A DNA stretch of 64,000 bases from Nocardia africana NBRC 100379 (GCF_001612635.1 NZ_BDAV01000008.1:1-64000); one strand, 5' to 3'; numbered from the stretch's first letter, positions 7,935 through 16,835 are shown. Numbers and translations: made by a program. Notes: generated from the letters alone by a model not told the origin.

Positions 7935-8096
7935 TCAGGCGGCGGGGCGTGGCGGGTCGGCCGACAGCCCCATGACGTCGTTCCACCACGAATCCAGGGG
8001 GCTGGGGTCCGGCCAGCTCACCGCGGCCGGCTGCTCGGCGGGCATCGCGGCCACGGCTTCATCGTCGACGAATACGGAATCTCTGTTACTCGGCAT
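7935..8096 (-). CDS. small ORF with W-P-D-P-S-P-L motif, unknown function
   Basis: This encodes a 53-residue protein starting at ATG 8096 behind an excellent GAGGAG site eight bases upstream. I do not recognise the family. Its core WPDPSPLDSWWNDVM (codons 8015 down to 7971) recurs as WPDPSPLQSGWDTVM in another small ORF at 39663-39836. At the DNA level the two 45-base cores agree at 38 positions by hand count. The N-terminal part is acidic and the tail is Pro-rich (ADPPRPAA). There is no signal peptide or membrane segment. The repeat occurrence and strong ribosome site argue for a real gene. Confidence 0.65.
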   Translation of the reverse strand: MPSNRDSVFVDDEAVAAMPAEQPAAVSWPDPSPLDSWWNDVMGLSADPPRPAA

Positions 8097-8244
8097 GCGG
8101 CTCACTCCTCGTTCCCCCAAGATCACAGCTGACTACCGAAAACCCCGATCGCGGCCTGCCAAACCACTTTTTCATCACACGTGGGAGACCGTAGGGTTGC
8201 CGTCACAGGCCAGTGAACTCTTTTCCGACCGGCGAGGAGCAGAA

Positions 8245-8595
8245 TTGCCGAATTTGACCGTCCGCCGTGTAGTCACCGCCGCCGCGGTCTCGGCCGCCGG
8301 ACTCGCGGCACTGGCGCCGAGCGCAGCTGCCCAGCCCAGCATCTACCACCCGGTGATCACACCGTGCAGCCAGCAGTTCCGTACCCCCCTGGAACCGCCG
8401 CGACCGGGCGCCGAGGTGTACTGGAGTCCGTTCGGCACCGCCGGCATCGTCTGCTACGACGACGGCACCGGGATGGAGCACTACTACCAGCGCGATCCCG
8501 CCGGCCGCTGGCACGACATCAACGAACTGCTGCCGGGCCAGCACTTCTACGAGATTTTCACCTCCACCGTGCCGGACCAGGCCACCTGGGGATGA
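8245..8595 (+). CDS. small secreted protein, unknown function
   Basis: The start is TTG 8245, chosen because GGCGAGGAGC sits just upstream and a Sec signal follows: a positively charged start (LTVRR), a hydrophobic run, then a probable signal-peptidase site after PSAAA. The mature part, about 88 residues, has two Cys that could form a disulfide (TPCSQQF and GIVCYDD) and is rich in Tyr, Trp and Pro. No domain was recognised. It is transcribed divergently from the WPDPSPL ORF across a 148-bp intergenic region. Confidence 0.75.
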   Translation: MPNLTVRRVVTAAAVSAAGLAALAPSAAAQPSIYHPVITPCSQQFRTPLEPPRPGAEVYWSPFGTAGIVCYDDGTGMEHYYQRDPAGRWHDINELLPGQHFYEIFTSTVPDQATWG

Positions 8596-8607
8596 GCGGA
8601 GCCGCTG

Positions 8608-9783
8608 CTAGGACTCGAGCCGGATCGCGCGCAGCGCGAGGTACAGCTCGGCGGCGGATTTCGGGTCCGAGCAGCGCCGCCCGGTCAAGGTCTCGATGCG
8701 GCGCAAACGCTGGTGGATCGTGTTGCGGTGGTAGTTGAGACGTTGCGCCACTTCGGTATTGGACCCGCCGCAGTCGAACCACAGATCGAGAGTGTCGAGC
8801 AGGGTGTCGCGGTCTTCACAGGGCAGCTCGAGCACGGCCCCGAGGATGTCGTGGGCGAGTCCGCGTGCCGCGTCCGGCGCATGGGCCAGCACCAGGGGCA
8901 CCGATGCGCTGCCGTAGCTGACGACGGCCGAGGTGCCGGGCCGGGCACAGCGCGCGGCGAGTTCTGCCTCGCGCACGGCCGCACCGGTACCCGTCACGGC
9001 GGAGAAGGCGCGGCTGACGCCGACCCGGCCGGCCGCGATCTGCCGGAGCCGGGCCAGCGACGATTCCAGCGCGCGCGGACTGCCGAGGCTGATCAGCCCG
9101 ACGCTGGTTGCCCCATCCCGCAGCCACACCGAATTCACATAGGCGACGCGCAGCCGGCGTTCGGCGCCCGGGAGCGGATCGACGGTGGGGACACCGGAGT
9201 CGGCGTGGACCGCGACGAACAGACCGGTCCGGGGCAGATGCAGGGTCCGGCCGATCTCCGATATCGCCGCCGCGTCGATCTCCCCGTGGAACAGCGCGTC
9301 CAGTAGTGCGCGGCGATCGGCGTCGGCGCGGGCCGCGCGATCGGCCAGATAGCCGGTGTAGGCGTTGGCGGCGGCACTCGAATAGTCGTCGATCAGCCGC
9401 AGGATCTCCGAACCCAGCGCCGGCAGCACGACATCGCCACCGGCGGTAGCGAGCGAGCGTTCCCAGATCAGGCGGCCGGCCAGCCGATAGGCGTGCAGGA
9501 GCGCCGCCAGCGGAACCCCGAGTTCGGCCTTGGTGCGGCCGACGTCGGCGGCGGCACGCAACCGCCGCCCGCCCACACCGGCGAGCTGACCGAGTACCGC
9601 GGCCAGATTGTCGTGCACGGCCGCGCGCAGCAGCGCCTCCGGCACGGCGGTGACCTCCGCGTAGGCGTGGTCTCCGGTGCGGATGCGCCCGACCAGTTCG
9701 CTCGTGAGGTCGTCGACCCCCTCGAGCAAGGTGCGGGCGACCGCTCCGGACCCGTCCGCGGCCGGTTCGATCAGGGTTGGCAT
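8608..9783 (-). CDS. PucR/CdaR-family transcriptional regulator
   Basis: The 391-residue protein has the usual plan: an N-terminal effector part of about 150 residues, a central GGDEF-like degenerate domain, and a C-terminal PucR helix-turn-helix (LDLWFDCGGSNTEVAQRL, then NYHRNTIHQRLRRIE). The ATG at 9783 begins MPTLIEPAAD; in-frame starts further upstream add only low-complexity sequence. It is divergent from the GMC oxidoreductase and almost certainly controls that operon, with the inverted repeat at 9817-9832 as a candidate site. Confidence 0.88.
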   Translation of the reverse strand: MPTLIEPAADGSGAVARTLLEGVDDLTSELVGRIRTGDHAYAEVTAVPEALLRAAVHDNLAAVLGQLAGVGGRRLRAAADVGRTKAELGVPLAALLHAYRLAGRLIWERSLATAGGDVVLPALGSEILRLIDDYSSAAANAYTGYLADRAARADADRRALLDALFHGEIDAAAISEIGRTLHLPRTGLFVAVHADSGVPTVDPLPGAERRLRVAYVNSVWLRDGATSVGLISLGSPRALESSLARLRQIAAGRVGVSRAFSAVTGTGAAVREAELAARCARPGTSAVVSYGSASVPLVLAHAPDAARGLAHDILGAVLELPCEDRDTLLDTLDLWFDCGGSNTEVAQRLNYHRNTIHQRLRRIETLTGRRCSDPKSAAELYLALRAIRLES

Positions 9784-9816
9784 GAGTCGATGGTACGAAA
9801 GCCGGCGGCCCGTGAT

Positions 9817-9832
9817 GTGTGCTGGAGCACAC
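9817..9832. promoter_or_regulatory. inverted repeat, candidate PucR operator
   Basis: The perfect palindrome GTGTGCT-GG-AGCACAC lies in the 175-bp region between the divergent PucR gene and the GMC operon, 34 bases upstream of the regulator's start. Position and symmetry suggest an operator. Binding by PucR is inferred. Confidence 0.5.
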
Positions 9833-9958
9833 TGGCCACCACCGAACCGACGACTCGGGCACATGGTGAGGGCGGGGCCTCGGCCTGCACCATCGACTTC
9901 GACAGTGATCTGGGCCATATCGGCCCGCATTCGTAGCGAATCGAAGTGAGGTGCCGTC

Positions 9959-11521
9959 GTGTACGACTACGTCGTCGTAGGCGCGGGTTCGGCCGGCTGT
10001 GTACTGGCTGCCCGGTTGTCCGAGAATCCCGAGGTCCAGGTCGCCCTGATCGAGGCCGGGCCGCGCGACACCGCCGAGGAGATCCACATTCCGGTGGCGT
10101 TCCCGGCTCTGTTCAAGGGACCGCTGGACTGGGATCTCGACACCGAACCCGAGGCGGGCCTCTACGGGCGCCGCGCCTATCTGCCCCGCGGCCGCATGCT
10201 CGGTGGTTCCGGCTCGATGAACGCGATGATCTACATCCGCGGCGCGCGGGCCGACTACGACGGCTGGGCTGCCGCCGGCGCCGAGGGCTGGAGCTACGAC
10301 GAGGTCCTGCCGTACTTCCTGCGGGCCGAGGACAACGAACGCGGCAAGGACGCCTACCACGGTGTCGGCGGCCCGCTGTCGGTCAGTGACGGCCGCTCCC
10401 TCAATCCGCTCGGCGAGGCCTTCCTCGCCGCGGCCGAACAGGCCGGCTACGGCCGCAACGACGACTTCAACGGGGCGACGCAGATCGGCGTGGGCCGCTA
10501 CCAGCTGACTCAGCGAAACGGTATGCGCTGCAGCGCATCCGTCGCCTACCTGCATCCAGCCCTCGAGCGGCCGAACCTGACCGTCTTCACCGACACCCTC
10601 GCGCACAAGGTGGTGTTCGACGGCGACCGGGCGACCGGCGTGCTGATCGGCCGCGGCGCCGAGGCGGAGCTGATCACCGCCCGGCGCGAGGTGGTGCTGT
10701 CGGCCGGTGCGTACGGTTCGGCGCACCTGCTGCTGCTGTCCGGTGTCGGCCCCGCCGACGCGATCGCGCCTTTCGGGATCGAGGTGCTGCGCGAGCTCCC
10801 GGTCGGGCAGAACCTGCAGGATCACCCGGCGGTGTTCCTGAACTTCCACACCGATCGGGAATCGCTGATGACCGCCCTCTCACCGGAGAATCTCGCGCTG
10901 CTGCAGACCGAAGGCCGCGGCCCGCTGACCTCCAATGTCGGCGAGGCGGGCGGCTTCTTCGAAACCCGGCCGGGCCTGGCGGGTCCGGATGTGCAGTTCC
11001 ATCAGGCGCCCGCGCTGTTCTACGACGAGGGCATGGGACCGGCGGTCGCGCACGGCTTCGGATTCGGCCCCTGCGTGATCAGCCCCACCAGCCGGGGTGA
11101 GGTGACGCTGCGCTCGGCCGATCCCGCGACCGCACCACGCATCCGGCACAACTACCTCGACACCGAGGCCGACCGGGCCGCCATGATCGCCGGCTTGCGG
11201 ATCGGACTCGACCTCGCCGCCCAGCCCGCCCTGCGCGAGGTCACCACCGGCGAATTCAGCGTTCCCGCATCCGATTCCGACGACGATCTGCTCGACTTCG
11301 CGCGCCGCACCGCCCAGACGCTCTACCACCCGACCTCGACCTGCGCCATCGGCTCGGTCGTCGACGCGCGGCTGCGGGTGCGGGGACTGGAGGGAGTGCG
11401 GGTCGCCGACGCCTCGGTCATGCCGAGCGTCGTACGCGGTAACACCAACGCCCCGACGATCATGATCGCCGAGAAGGCCGCCGATCTGATCGCCGCGGAT
11501 CACGAAGGGGCGGTGCGATGA
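9959..11521 (+). CDS. GMC-family flavin oxidoreductase (choline/alcohol dehydrogenase type)
   Basis: The 520-residue FAD enzyme begins with the dinucleotide-binding motif [18 protein letters not shown]. It contains the GMC signatures [17 protein letters not shown] and LLLSGVGP, the catalytic His457 in [11 protein letters not shown], and the C-terminal [18 protein letters not shown]. Members oxidise primary alcohols such as choline, polyethylene glycol or medium-chain alcohols to aldehydes. The start is GTG 9959 with GAGG upstream. The stop overlaps the aldehyde dehydrogenase ATG, so the two probably work in sequence on one alcohol. The substrate is not evident. Confidence 0.9.
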   Translation: MYDYVVVGAGSAGCVLAARLSENPEVQVALIEAGPRDTAEEIHIPVAFPALFKGPLDWDLDTEPEAGLYGRRAYLPRGRMLGGSGSMNAMIYIRGARADYDGWAAAGAEGWSYDEVLPYFLRAEDNERGKDAYHGVGGPLSVSDGRSLNPLGEAFLAAAEQAGYGRNDDFNGATQIGVGRYQLTQRNGMRCSASVAYLHPALERPNLTVFTDTLAHKVVFDGDRATGVLIGRGAEAELITARREVVLSAGAYGSAHLLLLSGVGPADAIAPFGIEVLRELPVGQNLQDHPAVFLNFHTDRESLMTALSPENLALLQTEGRGPLTSNVGEAGGFFETRPGLAGPDVQFHQAPALFYDEGMGPAVAHGFGFGPCVISPTSRGEVTLRSADPATAPRIRHNYLDTEADRAAMIAGLRIGLDLAAQPALREVTTGEFSVPASDSDDDLLDFARRTAQTLYHPTSTCAIGSVVDARLRVRGLEGVRVADASVMPSVVRGNTNAPTIMIAEKAADLIAADHEGAVR

Positions 11522-13215
11522 GCAGCGCGCTGACCTCCACCGTCGACACGGCGATCGCCGCCTTGCGCGTCGGCGAAAAGACCTGGGCTGCCGCCGATCT
11601 GGCGCAGCGCCGGCGGCTGCTCGAGCAACTGCACGCCGCGACCGCGGCATCCGCGCAGGAATGGGTGGACGTCGCCGCCCGCATCAAAGGCCTGGCGGCG
11701 GATTCACCGCTGCTGGGTGAGGAGTGGGTGAGCGGACCGTACTCGCTGCTCACCGCCACCACGGCCCTCGCCGAGAGTGTGCGCGCGCTGGAGAACGGGC
11801 GCAGCCCGATCGACGGATATCCGATTCGCCCGGCGCCCGGCGGCCGGGTGGCCGTCGACGTGTTCCCGCACGGACTGTTCGATCGGCTGCTGCTCAACGG
11901 TTTTCGTGCCGAGGTCTGGTCCCGTCCCGGAGTGGACGCGCGGACATTGCGTGCGCGGGCGGGGCTGGGACAGCGGACACCCGGCGACACCGGCGGCATC
12001 GGAGCGGTGCTGGGCGCGGGCAACATCTTTTCGATCGCGCCGCTGGATGTGCTGTACCAGTTGTTCGCCGACAACCGCGTCGTCGCGCTGAAACTCAATC
12101 CGATCACCGATCCCCTGCTACCGGTGCTGGAGCGAATCTTCGCGCCGGCGATCGAGCGCGGGCTCGTGCGCATCCTCACCGGCGGCGCCGACGTCGGCGC
12201 GGCGCTGGTGAATCACCCCGCGGTGACCGCTGTGCACATGACCGGCAGCGCGGCCACCCACGACGCCATCGTCTGGGGCACCGGAGGCGCCGGCGCGCAG
12301 CGCAAGGCGAGCGGAAAACCGTTGCTGGACAAGCCGATCAGCAGCGAACTCGGCGGCGTGTCACCGACGATCGTGGTTCCGGGACGCTGGTCGAACGCGG
12401 ATCTGCGGTTCCAGGCCGAACATCTGGCGACGCAGCGGCTGCACAACAACGGCTACAACTGTGTCGCCGCGCAAGTGGCCGTCATCAGCGCCGAGTGGCC
12501 GCAGAAGCAGCGTTTCCTCGACGAGTTGCGTGCCGCGATCGAGCGGGCGCCCCAGCGGGCGGACTACTACCCCGGCTCCCAGGACCGGGTGGCCGCGGCG
12601 CGCACGACCTATCCGCAGGCCCAGGCGATCGGCCCGCGCACCCTGATCGAGGGGCTGGCGCCCACCCGCGGCGAGCCCGCCCTGCACACCGAATATTTCG
12701 CGCCGGTCCTCGGCGTGATCGAAATCCCCGGCGCTGCCGCCGGTTTCCTCGCCGAGGCGGTTCGGGTGTGCAACGACGAGTTCGAGGGCACCCTCGGGGT
12801 CAATCTGATCGCGCATCCGCGCACCATCCGCCGGCTCGGCAGCGAATTCGACACGGCCGTCGCGGCATTGCGCTACGGCACGGTCGCGGTCAACGCCTGG
12901 ACCGGGCTGGGGTATCTGACCGCACGGGCCACCTGGGGCGCCTTCCCCGGCCATACCCTCGACGATATCCAGAGCGGTATCGGTGTCGTGCACAACGCCC
13001 TGCTGATACCCGAGCCCGAGCGCACGGTGGTGTACGGACCGTTCCGGCCCGCGCCGCGGTCGATCGCCCACGGCGAGTTCACGCTCTCGCCGAAACCGCC
13101 GTGGTTCGTCACCAACCGCACCGGCGCCACGACCCTGCGCCGGCTCACCGGATTCGCGGCGAAGCCCGGATTCGCCTCGCTGCCGGGCATTTTCGCCTCC
13201 GCGCTGCGCGGCTAG
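11518..13215 (+). CDS. aldehyde dehydrogenase family protein, long form
   Basis: At 565 residues this is longer than the usual 480-500. Catalytic residues are readable: general-base Glu277 in SSELGGVSP and nucleophile Cys315 in [15 protein letters not shown] corresponds to the FTGS cofactor loop. The N-terminal 60 residues form a helical lead-in, and a C-terminal extension of about 80 residues (ending [15 protein letters not shown]) lies beyond the normal end. Coupled to the GMC oxidoreductase by a 4-bp overlap, it should convert the aldehyde product to an acid with NAD(P)+. Confidence 0.87.
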   Translation: MSSALTSTVDTAIAALRVGEKTWAAADLAQRRRLLEQLHAATAASAQEWVDVAARIKGLAADSPLLGEEWVSGPYSLLTATTALAESVRALENGRSPIDGYPIRPAPGGRVAVDVFPHGLFDRLLLNGFRAEVWSRPGVDARTLRARAGLGQRTPGDTGGIGAVLGAGNIFSIAPLDVLYQLFADNRVVALKLNPITDPLLPVLERIFAPAIERGLVRILTGGADVGAALVNHPAVTAVHMTGSAATHDAIVWGTGGAGAQRKASGKPLLDKPISSELGGVSPTIVVPGRWSNADLRFQAEHLATQRLHNNGYNCVAAQVAVISAEWPQKQRFLDELRAAIERAPQRADYYPGSQDRVAAARTTYPQAQAIGPRTLIEGLAPTRGEPALHTEYFAPVLGVIEIPGAAAGFLAEAVRVCNDEFEGTLGVNLIAHPRTIRRLGSEFDTAVAALRYGTVAVNAWTGLGYLTARATWGAFPGHTLDDIQSGIGVVHNALLIPEPERTVVYGPFRPAPRSIAHGEFTLSPKPPWFVTNRTGATTLRRLTGFAAKPGFASLPGIFASALRG

Positions 13216-13253
13216 CACTACCGTCCCGTCCCTGGCGGCAACATCGCGCGAAA

Positions 13254-13283
13254 CCGGCCCGCCGCGGGAGGGCGGCGGGCCGG
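13254..13283. terminator. bidirectional terminator hairpin
   Basis: A perfect 12-bp stem, CCGGCCCGCCGC (13254-13265) with its complement at 13272-13283 and a 6-base loop, sits in the 103-bp gap between the convergent aldehyde dehydrogenase and thiolase genes. Confidence 0.75.
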
Positions 13284-13318
13284 ACGTTCGATGACGAGGC
13301 CGCTGCGCGGCGGCCGGT

Positions 13319-14518
13319 TCAGCGGGTGGCGATGATCGCCGAACCGTGGCCGAACAGGCCCTGGTTCACCGCGATACCGGCGCGGGCGTTCTCCACCTGC
13401 CGACCGTCGGCCTGGCCGCGCAACTGCCAGGTGAGTTCGCAGATCTGGGCGATCGCCTGCGCCGGGATGGCCTCACCGAAGCAGGCCAGGCCACCGCTGG
13501 GGTTGACCGGCACGCGGCCACCCAAAGTGGTCGCGCCGCTGCGCAACAGCTCCTCGGCGCCGCCGATCTCGCACAGCCCGATGTCTTCGTACCAGTCCAG
13601 CTCCAGCGCGGTGGACAGGTCGTAGACCTCCGCGAAGGACAGATCGGCGGGGCCGAGTCCGGCCTCCTCGTAGGCGGCATCCGCGATCGCGGAACGGAAC
13701 GACCGCGAGGGCGTGTCGAAGGCCACGGCGGAGTCGGTCGCGAAATCCGGCAGATCGAGCACCGTTTTCGGGAAGGTCGGCGTGACCGTCGACAGCGCCC
13801 GGATGCGGACCGGATCGGTAATGCCGTGGCGGCGGGCGTAATCCATCGACGTCAGCACCAGCGCGGCGCCGCCGTCGCTGGTGGCGCAGATGTCGAGCAG
13901 CCGCAACGGATCCGAGACGATCGCCGACGCCGCGACCTCCTCGGCCGCCACCTCCTTGCGGTAGCGGGCGTAGGGGTTGTTCAGGCCGTGCTTGGCGTTC
14001 TTGACCTTGACGGCGGCGAAATCGTCGAGCGTGGCCCCGTGCAACGCCATCCGCCGGCGCGCGTACAACGCGAAATAGATGGGATTGGTGGCGCCGAGCA
14101 GGTGGAAGCGCAACCAGTCCGGATCGTCGCGGCGTTCACCGCCGACCGGCTGGAAGAACCCCTTCGGGGCGGCATCCGCACCGACCACGAGCGCCACGTC
14201 GGTCAGCCCGGCGAGAATCTGGGCGCGCGCGTTGGCGATGGCCTGGGCGCCGGAGGCGCAGGCGGCGTAGCTGCTCGAGATGCGGGCGCCGGACCAGCCG
14301 AGCGCCTGGGCGAACGTCGCGCCCGAGACGAATCCCGGGTAGCCGTTGCGGATCGTGTCCGCGCCGGCGATGTAGCCGACGTCGCGGTGGTCGACGCCGG
14401 CATCGGCCAGCGCCGCCCGCGCGGCCACCAGGCCGTATTCGACGAAATTGCGTCCCCATTTGCCCCACTGGTGCATACCCGCACCGAGGACGGCGATATC
14501 GCGATCGTTGTCAGGCAT
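13319..14518 (-). CDS. SCP2/Ltp-type thiolase (acetyl-CoA acetyltransferase family)
   Basis: The 399-residue protein is of the lipid-transfer-protein thiolase branch linked to steroid and acyl-CoA side-chain metabolism in actinobacteria. The nucleophile region is SSYAACASGAQAIA. Classical thiolase motifs are changed: the HEAF position reads EVYDLST, as in Ltp enzymes, and the usual GHP near NPSGGL reads CFGEAIPAQA, so the standard His is absent. This suggests a retro-aldolase or thiolase variant. Its ATG lies inside the end of the DUF35 gene (8-bp overlap), and such pairs usually form a complex in which DUF35 supplies a Zn/OB-fold partner. Confidence 0.82.
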   Translation of the reverse strand: MPDNDRDIAVLGAGMHQWGKWGRNFVEYGLVAARAALADAGVDHRDVGYIAGADTIRNGYPGFVSGATFAQALGWSGARISSSYAACASGAQAIANARAQILAGLTDVALVVGADAAPKGFFQPVGGERRDDPDWLRFHLLGATNPIYFALYARRRMALHGATLDDFAAVKVKNAKHGLNNPYARYRKEVAAEEVAASAIVSDPLRLLDICATSDGGAALVLTSMDYARRHGITDPVRIRALSTVTPTFPKTVLDLPDFATDSAVAFDTPSRSFRSAIADAAYEEAGLGPADLSFAEVYDLSTALELDWYEDIGLCEIGGAEELLRSGATTLGGRVPVNPSGGLACFGEAIPAQAIAQICELTWQLRGQADGRQVENARAGIAVNQGLFGHGSAIIATR

Positions 14519-14957
14519 CGACCGGCCTCCACATCCACACCGTGTGTTCCGCTTCCTCGTCCTCGTACAGCACGCCGAGGGCCAGTTCGACCGGCATGCC
14601 GACGGCCAGGTCGTCCACGGTGAGGCCGCGCACGACCTGCCCGAGAATCACCATCTGCTCTTCCTCGAGCTCCACCGCCGCGACGACGTAGGGCTCGAAC
14701 GGATCCGGCGAGACATAGGGCGCGGGCGGTTTGTAGCGGGCGTCCGCGTACGACCAGATCCGGCCTCGCGTGGAGAACAGGTATTCGGCCAGCTCGGATC
14801 CGTCCTTCGGACTCGCACACTGCGGGTTGCGGCAGGCCAGCGTGTTCCGCGGGAAGTACGGTGTGCCGCACACATCGCAGCGACTTCCCTGGAGACGTAC
14901 CGTGCCGTCGTCCGCAGTGAACCAACCTTCCACGGCGGGGCGTTGTTCTTTCTGCAC
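14511..14957 (-). CDS. DUF35 OB-fold/Zn-ribbon acyl-CoA-associated protein
   Basis: The 148-residue product has the rubredoxin-like zinc ribbon first (CDVCGTPYF then LACRNPQC) and the OB fold after it (RIWSYADARYKPP, PYVVAAVELEE). The start is GTG 14957: the family begins about here, and upstream codons run into the promoter palindrome. DUF35 proteins associate with thiolases or Ltp aldolases to bind CoA substrates. The gene is the first of a two-gene operon with the thiolase and lies downstream of a KstR-like site. Confidence 0.82.
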   Translation of the reverse strand: MQKEQRPAVEGWFTADDGTVRLQGSRCDVCGTPYFPRNTLACRNPQCASPKDGSELAEYLFSTRGRIWSYADARYKPPAPYVSPDPFEPYVVAAVELEEEQMVILGQVVRGLTVDDLAVGMPVELALGVLYEDEEAEHTVWMWRPVDA

Positions 14958-14970
14958 AGCGCCGACGATA

Positions 14971-14985
14971 TAGGAACACGTTCTA
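14971..14985. promoter_or_regulatory. KstR-like palindrome upstream of DUF35-thiolase operon
   Basis: The sequence TAGGAACACGTTCTA contains the perfect palindrome GAACACGTTC (14974-14983). The core AAC-N2-GTT and the right arm GTTCTA match the cholesterol-repressor KstR consensus tnnAACnnGTTnnA; the left arm is one base out of register. Ltp thiolase/DUF35 pairs belong to the KstR regulon in mycobacteria. The assignment is by eye. Confidence 0.45.
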
Positions 14986-15087
14986 TTTTGGCGAGGAAAT
15001 CCGCTCCGCCGACGCGACCGCGCGAGTACGGTGAGACCGCATCGAGGACGGTCCCCACCCGTGAGCCGATCGGGAGTACGCAGCGCG

Positions 15088-15873
15088 ATGGGCATGAAAA
15101 TCATTGACCCGCAGTTGATTCGCAACGTGACGATCGTCGGGGAACCTCAGGAGACGAGGGCGCTCATCGGTCGACTGTGCCGCCGGCACGCCGGAAACGG
15201 ATCCCGCTCAGCGGTCACCGTCGACTGGGTGACCGACCACGTCGAGCACCGGGTTCGCCTCATCGAACTGTCGAGCCACGCGCCCATCGCCGAACTCGAA
15301 CGGGCCATCCGGACCGCCGACGGGGTGGTCGTGCTGATGAACGCGGCCGCGACGAGCGCTCCACGAGTCGAGGCGCTACTGCGGGTGGCCGACGACCATC
15401 AGGTCGCGCGCCTGTGCCTGGTGGGCGGACTCGACGATGCCGCCGCGGACTTCGGCCACTGCGTGCGCACCGTCGCCGCCACGCGCGGAGCGGTGCCGCT
15501 GACGCTGCAGATTCCGTTCGGTACCGGCGCCGCATTCCGGGGCGTCATCGATGTGGTGCCGATGTGGGAACTCGAACCCATGGCCGCGGAATTCTTCGGC
15601 AGCCACTGGCCGATCGCCGAACAGCGCTACCACGAACTCGTGGACGCGGTACTGGCGCAGGACACCGGGCGGTCCCCCACACCCGGCGCCGGGACGATGG
15701 CGGCACACCAGTTGTACGACCGGATCCGCCATCTCACCCGGATCGGCGATGTCGTGCCCGTCCTGTGCGATGCGTCGCCGCACACCGACGACATCGCCGC
15801 ACTGCTGGACGCGATGGTCCGGTACCTGCCGTCACCGATGCATGTCTGCCAGCCGGAACATGCCCTCGATTGA
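15088..15873 (+). CDS. degenerate EF-G domain I homologue (pseudo-GTPase)
   Basis: The 261-residue protein reads like the GTPase domain of elongation factor G with its nucleotide motifs erased. RNVTIVGEPQETRALIGRL aligns with EF-G's RNIGI...HxDAGKTTxxE, but the P-loop is gone. AELERAIRTADGVVVLMNA matches the switch II-G3 flank. LVGGLDDAAADF replaces FVNKMDRxGADF, losing NKxD. PLTLQIPFG, FRGVIDVV, VVPVLCDASPHTDDIAALLDAMVRYLPSP follow EF-G closely to the end of domain I, where the protein stops. No domains II-V follow. ATG 15088 is the preferred start; GTG 15031 and 15061 are also in frame. Function unknown; it is unlikely to hydrolyse GTP. Confidence 0.7.
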   Translation: MGMKIIDPQLIRNVTIVGEPQETRALIGRLCRRHAGNGSRSAVTVDWVTDHVEHRVRLIELSSHAPIAELERAIRTADGVVVLMNAAATSAPRVEALLRVADDHQVARLCLVGGLDDAAADFGHCVRTVAATRGAVPLTLQIPFGTGAAFRGVIDVVPMWELEPMAAEFFGSHWPIAEQRYHELVDAVLAQDTGRSPTPGAGTMAAHQLYDRIRHLTRIGDVVPVLCDASPHTDDIAALLDAMVRYLPSPMHVCQPEHALD

Positions 15874-15910
15874 TCAACGACTCGGCGCTGCCGCCGACGC
15901 CTCGCGCGGT

Positions 15911-15941
15911 GGATTCGGCTCGCCGGTAGCGAGCCGAATCC
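15911..15941. terminator. bidirectional terminator hairpin
   Basis: A perfect 13-bp stem pairs GGATTCGGCTCGC (15911-15923) with 15929-15941 across a 5-base loop. It lies between the EF-G-like gene and the end of the convergent small peptide ORF. Confidence 0.8.
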
Positions 15942-15947
15942 TCACGT

Positions 15948-16043
15948 TCACCAGCCGGAGCCGGAGCCACCCGAACCGGTGTTGGCGAGGATGGTGCCGA
16001 TCACCATCTGCAGGATGCCAGCGACTGAGCCAAGAAATTCCAC
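15948..16043 (-). CDS. 31-residue hydrophobic peptide with Gly/Ser tail
   Basis: Starting at GTG 16043 with GGAGG just upstream, this short frame encodes a hydrophobic helix (FLGSVAGILQMVIGTIL) followed by ANTGSGGSGSGW. An in-frame ATG at 16064 would make it 38 residues, adding MRKSEDT. The helix would be amphipathic to membrane-active. The strong ribosome site, a dedicated terminator 7 bp downstream and the absence of any other gene here argue that it is expressed. I do not recognise a family. Small helical envelope peptides occur in mycolate bacteria, but homology is not claimed. Confidence 0.5.
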   Translation of the reverse strand: MEFLGSVAGILQMVIGTILANTGSGGSGSGW

Positions 16044-16319
16044 GGTGTCCTCCGACTTTCTCATCGCCGAATGTCCGGCGTAGCCGTGAACCTAACCCAG
16101 CAATCTTATGAAAGAAGGACATTTCAGAAAATTCGGTGCGCTCACGCCGGCCCGCGACCGCCTCGAACCCGACGTGAGGACGCCGGACGCCGATACCCTA
16201 CCGGCCGGGAAAGTCCCATCCGAAACGATCTCCGCCGGTCCGCGACCTTGCGGCAATCGGCGTTTACCGCCTCCGGTCCCGGGTAGCTCGCCAGCGAAGC
16301 GACCGGCGAGGAGGACCGG

Positions 16320-16826
16320 ATGAATGTCACCGATGCGGTCAAGGACCGACTGGGCACGGTGGTCACGAAGGCGGTGGGCGCCGTCGCCGGGTACGGCCAC
16401 CCGCAGTCGGTGACGATCGGCCGCCCGCGCGAGGACGTCGAGCGCCTCTGGCGCGATCCCCACCAGCTGTCGCGGGTGTTCGGGGAGGTGGCCTCGGTGC
16501 GCAGCGAGGACGGTCACCGATTCGAGTGGCAGCTGGGTCCGCACGGCAGCGAAACCGCCACGTGGACAACAACGCTGAGCGAAGGCCCGGGAACATTGCG
16601 GTTCACCGGCACCGAGTCCGCCGGAGCCGCCCTGCAACTGAACTTCCGCGACGCCCCCCGCGGACTGGGCACCGAAGTCACCCTGTCGGTGCTGGCGCCG
16701 ATTGCCGACGTCCTCACCGACACCGCCGCATTCGCGGTCCTCTACCGCGCGCGGGCGCTGCTGCAGACCGGCGAGATACCGACCCTCGCCGGCAATCCGA
16801 GCGCCCGTGCCACCTCGGACGAATAG
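16320..16826 (+). CDS. SRPBCC/polyketide-cyclase-fold protein
   Basis: The 168-residue product has the START/Bet v1-like cyclase pattern: VTIGRPREDVERLWRDPHQLSRVFGEVASV at the start of the fold, then alternating strands (FEWQLGP, ATWTTTL) and a long C-terminal helix with RARALLQTGEIPT. Such proteins bind small hydrophobic ligands. ATG 16320 follows GGAGGACCG. It ends 9 bp before the alcohol dehydrogenase, so the two are probably one transcript. Confidence 0.82.
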   Translation: MNVTDAVKDRLGTVVTKAVGAVAGYGHPQSVTIGRPREDVERLWRDPHQLSRVFGEVASVRSEDGHRFEWQLGPHGSETATWTTTLSEGPGTLRFTGTESAGAALQLNFRDAPRGLGTEVTLSVLAPIADVLTDTAAFAVLYRARALLQTGEIPTLAGNPSARATSDE

Positions 16827-16835
16827 GAACGACTC

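Noticed and set aside
15031..15087. GTG 15031 as start of the EF-G-like protein
   Set aside because: Adds Arg/Pro-rich residues with no EF-G similarity; homology begins just after ATG 15088.
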